This document shows, in pieces, positions 27,990 to 36,000 of a DNA stretch of 64,000 nucleotides. Source of the stretch: CAZMXP01 sp964570285 (lineage in GTDB: Bacteria; Planctomycetota; PLA2); the NCBI GenBank assembly GCA_964570285.1, contig CAZMXP010000010.1, forward strand, positions 1 through 64,000. The letters run 5' to 3'. The position numbers and the translations under genes were made by a program. Below the pieces are notes generated by a model. It ran no database searches and was not told the origin of the DNA. It was given only the letters and a program-made list of their open reading frames with translations. Numbering within the stretch: position 1 is the stretch's first letter; every line of letters starts with the position of its first letter.

Positions 27990-28110
27990 GTCGCCCGCTG
28001 CGCGGGCTATGGGCCCTAAAGGGCCCGAGGCGGTCGGCCGCTGCGCGGGCTATGGGCCCTAAAGGGCCCGAGGCGGTCGGCCGCTGCGCGGGCTATGGGC
28101 CCTGAAGGGC
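27990..28110. repeat. 43-bp tandem repeat, about 2.8 copies
   Basis: Units start at 27990, 28033 and 28076. Each contains GCTGCGCGGGCTATGGGCCC followed by TAAAGGGCCC, so each can fold on itself (GGGCCC...GGGCCC). The last unit is partial, with TGAAGGGC. It lies in the accessory gap upstream of the peroxidase gene, and its end overlaps the stop of the PIN-like remnant. Confidence 0.9.
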
Positions 28111-28287
28111 GCCGGAGCAGGTCACGCGCGCACGAAACGGACGCCCTCGCGTCCCTTTGAGGTCGTCATCCTCGGTCCAGAGCGTCGCCGCGTGGGCCCG
28201 CGCGGTTGCGAGGAGGATGCCGCGCGAGCTCGGCAGGGTGCAATGGCCGCCCAAGGTCACCGGGAACTGCGCGGTGCGGTGGATCAC
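28093..28287 (-). pseudogene. PIN-domain (VapC-type) C-terminal remnant
   Basis: The 64-codon open frame contains GILLATARAHAATLWTEDDDLKG, which matches the last conserved block of PIN-domain toxin ribonucleases (the acidic TEDDD being part of the metal site). The N-terminal two thirds, with the first catalytic Asp, are missing. Upstream of about 28270 the sequence turns into the interspersed type A repeat that recurs at 38.9 and 55.7 kb. The repeat may therefore have replaced the 5' part of a vapC gene. No antitoxin is visible. Unlikely to be functional. Confidence 0.45.
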
Positions 28288-28640
28288 CGCCTTCGTCTTG
28301 AAGGAGGAGATGAGGAACCCAGGAACTAAGGAACCGAGGAAGAGGCGGATTCGATTATCCGAGTACCGGGATGCTCCCCTTTGCTCTCATGGATTCCTCC
28401 CTTCCTGGGTTCCTCATCAAATCCGACACCCTCGTCCCTGATCGCTCGTACGCCATGCCCGCAGAGTCCTCGCCGCTGGCGCGGATCCCGACGAGTCAGT
28501 GGATTCGAGCGGGGGGAACGAAAACCACGGAGGCACGAAGACACGATGGGGCTTCCGCGACCCGGTGCGCTCCCCGCGCGCAGGCTCGTCGCTGCCCATT
28601 CTCCGTGCCTTCCTGCCTTCGTGGTCATTGTTCTGGATGA
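28272..28640 (+). repeat. Composite interspersed repeat A+B, copy 1
   Basis: Part A: arms at 28312-28344 (8-base units GAACCCAG GAACTAAG GAACCGAG) and 28391-28419, enclosing GATGCTCC and CTCATGGATTCC. A spacer of about 95 bases follows (ATGCCCGCAGAGTCCTCGCC ...). Part B: arms at 28516-28550 (CCACGGAG GCACGAAG ACACGATG) and 28599-28633. The same order, spacer and flanking ACCGCCTTCGTC are found at 55676-56036. Entirely intergenic. Confidence 0.88.
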
Positions 28641-28942
28641 CCGGTGCAGCGGCCTGCGCTGATTTGATTGCGGCGTCAAGCCGCGCTGCGGCTCAACACG
28701 ACCCGTCCCGAGGCGCCAGACTGTCGGCTCGGGCAGCCCTCCTCGGCCTCGGCCGCCGCGTATGGGGCCCGTCAGGACCGCTGAGCGATTCCTGTGCGAA
28801 CGACTGCGAGTCCGCAGCGGGCGCCAAGACCGGCCCAGAGGAGCGATGAGGCCGAGGCGTAGGGCACCCGCCGCCCGCTCCCCCCGGGCGTGCGCGGAGG
28901 CGGCGGGGCCCTCCTAGCGGCCCCCGCCGCCTCCGACTTAAC
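28641..28942. other. Intergenic, no gene seen
   Basis: About 300 bases between the composite repeat and the DinB terminator. A segment at about 28655-28692, read on the minus strand (CGGCTTGACGCCGCAA then CAAATCAGCG), is shared with 31551-31578, so it is probably another repeat fragment. Nothing else recognisable. Confidence 0.5.
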
Positions 28943-28967
28943 AAGGCAAACGCAACGCGTTTGCTTT
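28943..28967 (-). terminator. Hairpin terminator after the DinB-like gene
   Basis: Perfect 8-bp stem GCAAACGC / GCGTTTGC (28946-28953, 28957-28964) with a 3-base loop, extendable by three weaker pairs, and CTTGTTAAG after it on the minus strand. It starts about 10 bases past the stop codon at 28975. Confidence 0.5.
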
Positions 28968-28974
28968 GGTCGCC

Positions 28975-29487
28975 TTACCCCATCCCCCACAGGTTCATCG
29001 TGTTGACGGGCTTGCCCTGCAGCTTCAGGTAGTAGAAGAGCTGGGACTTGTGCGCCGCGAGGTGCTTGGCGCACTCGAGCATCTGCTGGCCCAGCGGCTT
29101 CATCGTCGGGTCCCACGGCGCGGCGACCTGCTTGGTGGCGAGGTTCTTCTCGCCCGCCTCGACGATCGTGCCGAGGGCGAGCTTCTTGTCGGCGGCGAGC
29201 GCCTTCTTCGTCTCGGCGAGGCTCGCCGTCGTCGGCAGCTTCTCGGCCGGCGGCAGCATCTCCTCCGGATTCGCGTCCGCCGGCATCCCCCAGTCCCCGG
29301 TGACAAACCCCTTGCACATCGCGCCGCACGAGGTCTCGAGGTGCTTGAGAAGCTGCCCCATCGTCATCCAGTTCGAGCCCGTCGCGGGCTTCCAGTTGAG
29401 CTTGTCCTTGTCGACCATCGCCACGAGCCCCTCCGTCGCGCGGAAGGCCGATTCGATCTCGCTCTTCAGAAGTTCGGTCCAGTTCAC
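28975..29487 (-). CDS. DinB/YfiT-like four-helix protein
   Basis: 170 residues. A DinB-fold protein with the three metal histidines in place: His49 (LLKHLETSCG), His142 and His146 (AKHLAAHKSQL). The family includes bacillithiol- or mycothiol-dependent transferases and metal-binding proteins of unknown role, so no reaction can be given. GTG start at 29487 with GGAGGAGG about 10 bases upstream; the frame is open further upstream only by GC bias. It is the last gene before a hairpin terminator and lies 41 bases after the M48 lipoprotein gene, possibly in one unit. Confidence 0.8.
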   Translation of the reverse strand: MNWTELLKSEIESAFRATEGLVAMVDKDKLNWKPATGSNWMTMGQLLKHLETSCGAMCKGFVTGDWGMPADANPEEMLPPAEKLPTTASLAETKKALAADKKLALGTIVEAGEKNLATKQVAAPWDPTMKPLGQQMLECAKHLAAHKSQLFYYLKLQGKPVNTMNLWGMG

Positions 29488-29528
29488 GTTGCGATCCTCC
29501 TCCCGGGGATCAGCCCCCGGACCCCCGA

Positions 29529-30326
29529 TTATCGCACCGCCGGCAGCGGGCGGTTGCGCTGTTTGACGGACGCTTCGTAGAGCTTTTTCGCCTCGGGCAT
29601 CCACGCGCGCATGTTCTCGATCCGGTTCTCCGGGTCGGGATGCGTCGACAGGAACTCCGGCGGCCGGCCTCCGCCCAGCGCCGCCATCCGCTCCCATACA
29701 CCGATGGCCGCCTCGGGGTCGTAGCCCGCTTTCGCGGCGAGCATCAGGCCGTAGTGGTCGGCCTCGCTCTCGTGGGAGCGGCTGTAGGGGAGCAGCACGC
29801 CGACCGTCGCGCCCGCGCCGAGCGCCGCGACAATCTCGTTCTTGTACTTGTGGTCCGAGAGGCCCACCGACGCGCCCGCGAGCAGCACCTGCGTCGTGAT
29901 GCCCTGGCTCATGCGCTCGTTGCCGTGCTGCAGGATCGCGTGCATGACCTCGTGGCCCATCACGATGGCCATGCCCGCCTCGTCCTGCAGGATCGGGTAG
30001 ATCGCCGTGTAGAAGGCGATCTTGCCGCCGGGCATGCACCAGGCGTTGACCGTCTTGTTGTCGTCGATCAGCTTGAACTCCCACTCGTACTCCGGCTTGT
30101 CCGCCGCCGCGGCGATGGCGGCGCCGACGCGCTGCAACGGCGCGTTCAGCGCAGGGTCGGTGTTGATGCGCGTCTCCTTCGACTTGAAGACCTCGGCGTA
30201 GGCCTCGGCGCCGAGTTTCGACATGGCTTCGTCGGAGTACCAGAGGTGCTGCTTGCGGCCGGTGACCGGGTTGGTCTTGCAGGTCGAGAGCAGAAGCAGC
30301 AGCAGGATCAGGGGGAGTCGCTTCAT
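29529..30326 (-). CDS. M48-family zinc metalloprotease, lipoprotein
   Basis: 265 residues. Lipobox LLSTC (Cys16) marks a lipid-anchored envelope protein. The zinc motif is HEVMH (His125, Glu126, His129), with the third ligand expected in SHESEADHYGLML (about residue 200). NPVTGRKQ after the lipobox is typical of this group, which resembles BepA/LoiP-type proteases that act on outer-membrane proteins. GGGGGAGAA lies before the ATG. Divergent from the PLP enzyme gene, with 43 bases between the starts. Confidence 0.9.
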   Translation of the reverse strand: MKRLPLILLLLLLSTCKTNPVTGRKQHLWYSDEAMSKLGAEAYAEVFKSKETRINTDPALNAPLQRVGAAIAAAADKPEYEWEFKLIDDNKTVNAWCMPGGKIAFYTAIYPILQDEAGMAIVMGHEVMHAILQHGNERMSQGITTQVLLAGASVGLSDHKYKNEIVAALGAGATVGVLLPYSRSHESEADHYGLMLAAKAGYDPEAAIGVWERMAALGGGRPPEFLSTHPDPENRIENMRAWMPEAKKLYEASVKQRNRPLPAVR

Positions 30327-30369
30327 GGGCGCATTCTCCCCCGGAAGGGGCCCGTGGTAAACCTGTGCC

Positions 30370-31515
30370 ATGCGCGCCTACGGCTCCGCCGACGACCCCG
30401 CCCCCCCGGAGGGGCCGCTCGCCCCCGACCTGACCCGCTCGACCACCTTCCGCCACGCCACCGGCGAGCGGCTGAGGGCGGTCGGTACCGGCGAGGCCGC
30501 CGGCGAGTTCTACCCGCGCTACGGCCACCCCAACGGGCGGGAGTTCGAGCGCGCCGTGGCGCGAATGGAGGGGGCCGCGGGGGCCGTCGCCTTCGCGTCG
30601 GGCATGGCGGCGCTGCACGCGGTGCTCTGCGGCCTCTGCAGCAGCGGCGAGACGGTGGCGGCGTCGCGCGACCTCTACGGCGGCACCGTCGCCGTGCTCG
30701 ACAAGGACCTGCCGCGGTTCGGCATCGACGTGAAGCGGTTCGACCCGTTCCATCCGGTGGGGCTGCCGGTCGCGCCAAGGCTCATCGTCGTCGAGTCGCC
30801 GACCAACCCGCTCTGCCGCGTGCCCGACCTGCCGGCGCTGGCCGCGATCGCCCGGGCGACCGGCGCGATCCTCTGCGTCGACTCGACCTTCGCGCCGCCG
30901 CCGATCGGCCGCGCGCTGGCGCTCGGCGCCGACCTCGTCATGCACAGCGTGACGAAGTTCTTCGGCGGCCACAGCGACGTGCTCGGCGGCGTGATCGCGG
31001 GCCCCCACCGCCTGCTCGAGAAGATCGAGGGGTTCCGGCGCCGCACCGGCGGCATCCTGTCGCCCGACAGCGCATGGCTCGCGACGCGTTCGATGAAGAC
31101 GCACGAACTGCGCGTGAGCCGCCAGCAGGAGAACGCGGGGCGCCTCGCGCGCTTCCTCGAGGGCCGCGTGCGCCGCGTCTGCTACCCCGGCCTCGCGAGC
31201 CACCCCGACCACGAGATCGCCCGCCGCGACATGAACGGCTTCGGCACGATCGTCTCGTTCGAAGTCGACGGCGGCCTCGACGGCGCGCTGCGCGTCTACG
31301 ACCGGTTCAGGCTGATCGCCCGCGCCGTCTCCCTCGGCGGCCTCGATTCGAAGGCTTCGCTGCCGCTGCACACGAGCCACGCCCCGGTCTCCGCCGAGGA
31401 CCGCGCCCGCTCCGGCATCGCCGACGGCCTGATCCGGTTGAGCGTCGGCATCGAGGAGGCGGCGGAACTCGAGGCGGACCTGGCGCAGGCGCTCGGGGGC
31501 GATCGCGCTCCGTGA
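30370..31515 (+). CDS. Cys/Met-metabolism PLP enzyme (cystathionine gamma-synthase/lyase type)
   Basis: 381 residues. The PLP lysine is Lys196 in HSVTKFFGGHSDVLGG, and Asp171 (CVDSTFAPP) contacts the cofactor ring. RYGHPNGREFERAVARMEG and FASGMAAL fit the trans-sulfuration family (MetB, MetC, MetY, MGL). Sequence alone does not tell synthase from lyase. The C-terminus has SLGGLDSKASLPLHTSHA, where the SLG-ES motif of many members is altered. The ATG is preceded by a weak TAAACC box six bases away and no Shine-Dalgarno. No methionine gene adjoins. Repeat DNA begins just after the stop. Confidence 0.88.
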   Translation: MRAYGSADDPAPPEGPLAPDLTRSTTFRHATGERLRAVGTGEAAGEFYPRYGHPNGREFERAVARMEGAAGAVAFASGMAALHAVLCGLCSSGETVAASRDLYGGTVAVLDKDLPRFGIDVKRFDPFHPVGLPVAPRLIVVESPTNPLCRVPDLPALAAIARATGAILCVDSTFAPPPIGRALALGADLVMHSVTKFFGGHSDVLGGVIAGPHRLLEKIEGFRRRTGGILSPDSAWLATRSMKTHELRVSRQQENAGRLARFLEGRVRRVCYPGLASHPDHEIARRDMNGFGTIVSFEVDGGLDGALRVYDRFRLIARAVSLGGLDSKASLPLHTSHAPVSAEDRARSGIADGLIRLSVGIEEAAELEADLAQALGGDRAP

Positions 31516-31529
31516 TGGCGCGCCGATAG

Positions 31530-32155
31530 GAAGAGCACAGAGGCGCAGCACGGCTTGACGCCGCAACCAAATCAGCGACGGCCGAAGGCCGCGCTGCGCC
31601 TAGTGAGGAGCTGCGGGATCCGGGTGACGCGCGCGGGGCAGAGGGCTGCGTGCGTTACTCCCCCGCCGCAGAGGATGGCTGCGAAGCGGCCACAGTGGCG
31701 CGGTTCGGGGCGCCGCACGAGGGCACCACCAGAATTTGCGCAGGGAGCGCGAAGTCTGCGGGTTAGTAGTACAGAGACGCAGAGGAGGAGTGAGGCCGCG
31801 ACGGGACAGCGCGGGCCGTGGGCTGGCTGGTCTGCTCGGCGGGCGAGTGTTTCGGGCAGCGACGCCCGCGAACCCCAACTCGCCTCTGTACTAAGAACGC
31901 CTGGCTTCTGCGCCGCTTGGGCGAATTCATGCCCCGGGGATCTCCACGCCGCGAACGAGAACCACGAAGTCACGAAGACACGAAGGAGCCCCCGCGAGCC
32001 CGGACGCGAGCGGCGCCGCGGTCCGGCCTTTCACGTTCTCCGTGCCTTCGTGTCTTCGTGGTGATTGCTCGACATGACGCGTGCGGCGTCTTGCCGTCGT
32101 TTGGTTGCGGCGTGGGGGCCGCGCTGCGTCTCTGTGACTCTGTGCTACTCCTGCT
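31530..32155. repeat. Nested inverted-repeat element, types C and B
   Basis: Outer arms: about 31530-31572 (GAGCACAGAGGCGCAGCACG ... GCCGCAACCAAA) and 32098-32145 (TTTGGTTGCGGCG ... TCTCTGTGACTCTGTGCT), roughly inverted copies about 600 bases apart. Inside, a second C-type pair lies at 31762-31785 (TACAGAGA CGCAGAGG) and 31884-31897. A B-type hairpin lies at 31951-31988 (CCACGAAG TCACGAAG ACACGAAG) and 32036-32071. All arms show 8-base phasing. The 661-base gap (31516-32176) contains no credible gene. Confidence 0.75.
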
Positions 32156-32176
32156 CGCTTCGGTCGCCGCGGGAGG

Positions 32177-33841
32177 TCAGCGCCGCCAGTACACCCACCA
32201 CCCGAGCATCAGGAACACGAGCCCGAGGGCGGCGGCGTGGACAGCCAGCGGGCGGTCGGGGATCGCAGGATCGCCGACGGCGGGCAGCGGGTCGCTCGGC
32301 GCGTTCGTCGAGGTCAGGTCGAGGTCGGGTGCGACCAGATTCACGGCCAGCGTCGCCTCGCCCAGCGTCCAGAACCCCGGCGGGCCGAGCAGGCGGTCGC
32401 CGACGCGCCAGCGTTGGCCGTCGGCACCCTCGGCGACGCCGGAGGTCGGGGAGGGTTCGCCGACCGCGTGGAACTCCGGCACCTCCGAGGCGATCGTCTC
32501 GGTCAGGTGCGCGATCGCGTTGCGCAGGAAGAGCGGGTAGGCGGGCGTCGCCGCGAAGACGGTGCGGTCGGGGTCGAAGCCGAGCGCGAGCCAGCCGGGG
32601 CCCTCGCAGGCGACAGGTCCGCAGGCGGCGCGCGCGAGGGGGCTTCCACCCATGAGGGGGCGCGCGCGCAGCAGCGGCACCGCCGCGGGATCGAATCCCC
32701 GCCACAGGGGGTGGTCGCGCCGCACGTCCAGCAGCACCGACGAGTCCGACCACTCCCCCACCTTGAAGGGGAGGGCGCCGGGAGGGGGAGCGAGGTAGAT
32801 CGCGCGCGTCCCGGTCAGCGCGCTGGCCGGGGCGCAGCGGTCGAAGATCAGCAGGTCCGCCTCGACTGCGCCCGCATGGTCGGGGGTCGTCCGCTCCAGC
32901 GGGCCGAGCAGCGAACGCGTCTCCTCCAGGGCCACCAGCGCGGCCGTGAGGAACGGGGAGGGCTCTCCGGCGGCGATGACGACCGCGCGCGGGATGCGCC
33001 GCTCAGGCAAGATCAGGTAGACCGCGTCGTCGGGCGAGAAGCCGTCCGGGGCACCCTGGCGCCTCAGCGCGACGCGTCCGCTGGCGGGCAGCGGCACGTC
33101 GACCGAGCCCTCGCCGACGAGGCCGCCCTCCAGCGTCACCGGTCCCTTCCCGCGCAGCCCGAGGCGCGCGATCTTGCCCCCGCCTTCGGCATCGGTCAGC
33201 ACTTCGACCGACGCGATGCCGGAGTTCTCGATGGGATCGGTCAGGGTCCTCAGGCGCAGGCCGTCGGGGCGCCCGGGCCGGAAGGTGCAGAGCACGACGT
33301 CGGCCTCGCGCAGCGTGCGCGCCCCCTCGCGCGCGAGATCAAGCGCCTCCGCTCGGTCCCCCGGCAGCCACGCGGGGCGGATCGCGCGCACGAACGCGAG
33401 CGCCTCCTCCCGGTCGCCGCCGCTCCACACCTGCGGGCCCTCGTCGGCGACGGCGATCAGCACAAAGCGCGTGCCCGGCGCGCGGCGCCGGATCTCCGCC
33501 TCGGCCAGCCCGCGAAGCCGGTCGAGGCGCCCGCCCGCCTGCGCCTCGAGGCCGCCGTCGACGACGAGCACGAGATCGCGGATGCTCTCCCTCGCCCCCG
33601 GCACGAACGGCGATCCGGCCGCGAGCGCCGCCGCGAGACAGGCGAGCAGCGCGAGCAGCAGGTCAAGGAGCCTCGTCAGCGCACCGCCGAAGCCCGCGCC
33701 GCGGCGGCTTCCCGAGACCGCCCACAGCGGAAGGAACGGCACGACGACGCGCCGCGCGCGGCGCCGGATCAGGTAGGCCGCGAGCACGAGAAGCGCGCCC
33801 AGGCCGAGCCAGAGACCCGCCGGGAAGGCGAACCGGATCAT
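32177..33841 (-). CDS. BatA-like membrane protein with von Willebrand A-type domain
   Basis: About 554 residues. An N-terminal BatA-type pair of helices (FPAGLWLGLGALLVLAAYLI and a second at about 55-80) is followed by a vWA-like domain (DLVLVVDGGLEA at about 90), a long middle region, and a final membrane helix (AALGLVFLMLGWWVYW). In the vWA part the MIDAS motif is degraded (DGGLE rather than DxSxS), so metal binding is doubtful. The start at 33841 is chosen because its ATG overlaps the DUF58 stop as ATGA. Last gene of a three-gene unit. Confidence 0.75.
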   Translation of the reverse strand: MIRFAFPAGLWLGLGALLVLAAYLIRRRARRVVVPFLPLWAVSGSRRGAGFGGALTRLLDLLLALLACLAAALAAGSPFVPGARESIRDLVLVVDGGLEAQAGGRLDRLRGLAEAEIRRRAPGTRFVLIAVADEGPQVWSGGDREEALAFVRAIRPAWLPGDRAEALDLAREGARTLREADVVLCTFRPGRPDGLRLRTLTDPIENSGIASVEVLTDAEGGGKIARLGLRGKGPVTLEGGLVGEGSVDVPLPASGRVALRRQGAPDGFSPDDAVYLILPERRIPRAVVIAAGEPSPFLTAALVALEETRSLLGPLERTTPDHAGAVEADLLIFDRCAPASALTGTRAIYLAPPPGALPFKVGEWSDSSVLLDVRRDHPLWRGFDPAAVPLLRARPLMGGSPLARAACGPVACEGPGWLALGFDPDRTVFAATPAYPLFLRNAIAHLTETIASEVPEFHAVGEPSPTSGVAEGADGQRWRVGDRLLGPPGFWTLGEATLAVNLVAPDLDLTSTNAPSDPLPAVGDPAIPDRPLAVHAAALGLVFLMLGWWVYWRR

Positions 33842-34722
33842 CGCGACAGCCATCCGCGGGCGATCGCCGCGCGCACGATCTCGAAGAGGGGCTGATCCGC
33901 ACGCACGCGCAGGAAGCCGATGCCGGTGCGTCGGCAGAAGGCCGAGAGCCCCGTCACGCGCGCCTCGCGCGCCCGATGGTAGGCGTCGACGCTCTCGCGC
34001 GTGATCTCGAGGCGCAGCGTCTCGCCGGTCTCGGAGTCGACAAGGCGGGTGCGCCCGGGGGGCGGCGGCATCAGCGCCTGCGGGTCCTCGATCAGCAGCG
34101 CGCGCACGCGGTAGCGGTGCCCTTGCAGGCGCGAGAGTGCCGCCGCGGCCCCCTTCGGATCGAAGAAGTCGCTGACGACGAAGGCGACCCCGCCGCGCGC
34201 GTGGCGCGGCAACCGGCCCTTCAGCGCCGCGAGAAGATCCGTCGGGCCCGAGACCTCGCTGTCGATCGCCTCGAGCAGGTCGGCGCTCCGCCCCTCGGGG
34301 CCCATGGCCCGCGCCGCGGGCGTCGGGCCCCCCCCCGGGCCCCCCCCCGGGCCCCCCCCCATTCGCAGATGCTGCACGCGCTCGCGCTGCGAGAGCGCGA
34401 TGGTGCCCAGCGCGGCGCAGACCTTCGCCGCCGTCTCCGCCGCGCGGCCGCGCATGCTCGCGGTCGAGTCCTGCACGAGCAGCAGGTCGATCGCCTCCTC
34501 GGCGTCGAACTCCTTCACGGCGAGCGTGTCCATGCGCGCATAGACATGCCAGTCCACCCGCCGCAGCGCGTCGCCGGGGTGGTAGGCGCGGTGCTCGCGA
34601 AAGCCGCTGCCCGGCCCGGCGCGGCGCATCGCGCGCTCGCCCTGCAACTGGCCGCGGCGCACCTTCGCGGCGAGCAGTTCCAACTGGCGCACCTGCGCCA
34701 TCTCGCGCGCGGTGAGGATCAT
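33838..34722 (-). CDS. DUF58 domain protein
   Basis: 294 residues. The DUF58 signature GSGFREHRAYHPGDALRRVDW is at about residues 38-58, and a vWA-like strand follows (DLLLVQDSTASM, MIDAS-like DSTAS). DUF58 proteins accompany MoxR ATPases and vWA proteins and are thought to help mature or assemble partners. A Gly/Pro segment (GGGPGGGPGGGP, about residues 122-133) is encoded by a 12-base tandem repeat of long G and C runs (34328-34360), a likely slippage site. Overlaps both neighbours by ATGA. Confidence 0.88.
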   Translation of the reverse strand: MILTAREMAQVRQLELLAAKVRRGQLQGERAMRRAGPGSGFREHRAYHPGDALRRVDWHVYARMDTLAVKEFDAEEAIDLLLVQDSTASMRGRAAETAAKVCAALGTIALSQRERVQHLRMGGGPGGGPGGGPTPAARAMGPEGRSADLLEAIDSEVSGPTDLLAALKGRLPRHARGGVAFVVSDFFDPKGAAAALSRLQGHRYRVRALLIEDPQALMPPPPGRTRLVDSETGETLRLEITRESVDAYHRAREARVTGLSAFCRRTGIGFLRVRADQPLFEIVRAAIARGWLSR

Positions 34723-35921
34723 CGGACCCTCCGCTCGAGCTGTTCGAAGTAGCGGCGCACGAGTTCGCGCGCGGCGGGCGAGAGGCCGGGCCGGTTCAGC
34801 GCGGCCTCCCTCCGGCGCTGCAGTTCAGGCCACGCCTCCTGCAGCGTGCGCTCCTGCGGCGCGCCGCCGCCGGGCACCTCGATGGGCACCTTCGCGAGTT
34901 TCTCGACCATCTCGCCTTCGCGCACGAGCGGCTCGACGAACTCGGGGCGGCGCACCTGCGGCGGCGACGCGCCTCCGCCGCCCGGATTCTCGGGGGGTTC
35001 GGGGGGGCTCGGCGGCGGATCTCCGGGGGTGTCGGGCGGTTCGATGCGGAAGCGGTAGACGTTGCTTGCCAGCGCGCCCGCGCGGGCGACCGCCTCATGG
35101 TCGCCGGGCTCCGCCTGCGCGAGGAACGCGCGGAGGTCGAGGGCGGCGAAGTCGATGCCCGGTGCGCCGGCCGCGAGGAAGAGCCGCCGTCCGGTCGCCT
35201 GGCCCTCGCCGCCGTCGATGGCGATCGTGACCGGCAGATCGATCTCCCCCACGGGCGGCGCGAGCGACTCGAGAACGACCTGCACGGGAACCGGCACCCC
35301 CGGCGGATAGGCCGCGCGCTCGCCGACGAGCGCGAGCCGCAACGGCAGCGCCTGCTCGCCCGCCGAGGGGTCGCCAGGCACGGGCGCCGGGCCGCTCGTA
35401 CCGCCCGCGACGCCGGGCAGCAGCGCGACGGCCAAGACCAGCAGCACGGCGAGAAGGATGAGCGGCTTTCGCGCGCGGGGCGCTCGGACGGGCACGGCCG
35501 GGGGCGACTCCACCACGGCGCGGGCGACAAGCGCGGCGAAGGGCCCGCGGGCCTCCAGCGCCGCGGCATGCCGGTCGGTCTGCAGGGCGGCGTCGAGGTG
35601 GCGGGCGACCGCGGCGGGGCTCTGGCGCAGCAGCAGGGGAGCGCCCAAGCGCACGGCCAGGGCCGCCAGCGCGACGACGGCGAGCATGCGGGCGCCCTGG
35701 ACCAGGCCCTGGACCGAGATCAGCAGGTAGCCGAAGAGCCGCTCCGCCGCGGAGGGGTCGGGCAGCGACCACGGCAGGCGCGGGCCATACCCGGCGCGGT
35801 CGAGGAAGAGCAGCAGCGCCGCGCCGAGCGCGCCGAGAAGCGCGACTTCGAAGGCAAGCCGCCGCGCCCGCGCCCGCGCGAGGGCCCGCGAGATGCCCGA
35901 GAGCAGCCGTTCGACCGTCAT
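34719..35921 (-). CDS. Membrane protein of the DUF58/vWA operon, unrecognised
   Basis: 400 residues. Membrane helices lie at about 22-42, 65-95 and 150-170. A soluble region with beta-rich character (LRLALVGERAAYPPGVPVPVQVVLES) and a Pro/Gly-rich linker (about 297-320) follow. I do not recognise it as a named family, but its place first in the operon, coupled by ATGA to DUF58, suggests a membrane partner of that system. A TAAGAT box lies 19 bases before the start. Some Bat operons place a similar protein beside BatA/B; a MoxR ATPase would be expected but is absent. Confidence 0.65.
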   Translation of the reverse strand: MTVERLLSGISRALARARARRLAFEVALLGALGAALLLFLDRAGYGPRLPWSLPDPSAAERLFGYLLISVQGLVQGARMLAVVALAALAVRLGAPLLLRQSPAAVARHLDAALQTDRHAAALEARGPFAALVARAVVESPPAVPVRAPRARKPLILLAVLLVLAVALLPGVAGGTSGPAPVPGDPSAGEQALPLRLALVGERAAYPPGVPVPVQVVLESLAPPVGEIDLPVTIAIDGGEGQATGRRLFLAAGAPGIDFAALDLRAFLAQAEPGDHEAVARAGALASNVYRFRIEPPDTPGDPPPSPPEPPENPGGGGASPPQVRRPEFVEPLVREGEMVEKLAKVPIEVPGGGAPQERTLQEAWPELQRRREAALNRPGLSPAARELVRRYFEQLERRVR

Positions 35922-35955
35922 AACCCCTTGGAAGGGCGCATCTTACCAGTCTCGT

Positions 35956-35984
35956 TGACTTGCGCGACAGCCGGCTCTATGGTG
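35956..35984 (+). promoter_or_regulatory. Sigma70-type promoter for the 36.0-kb genes and lpxB
   Basis: TTGACT (35956-35961) and TATGGT (35979-35984) are exactly 17 bases apart. The transcript would start about 10 bases before the ATG at 36001. The region is shared with the divergent vWA operon, whose TAAGAT box lies at 35946-35941. Confidence 0.6.
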
Positions 35985-36000
35985 CGGACCAGGCCCTGCC

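Noticed and set aside
31530..32155. CRISPR-like array
   Set aside because: The repeats are inverted arms with 8-base phasing, without regular spacers and without cas genes.
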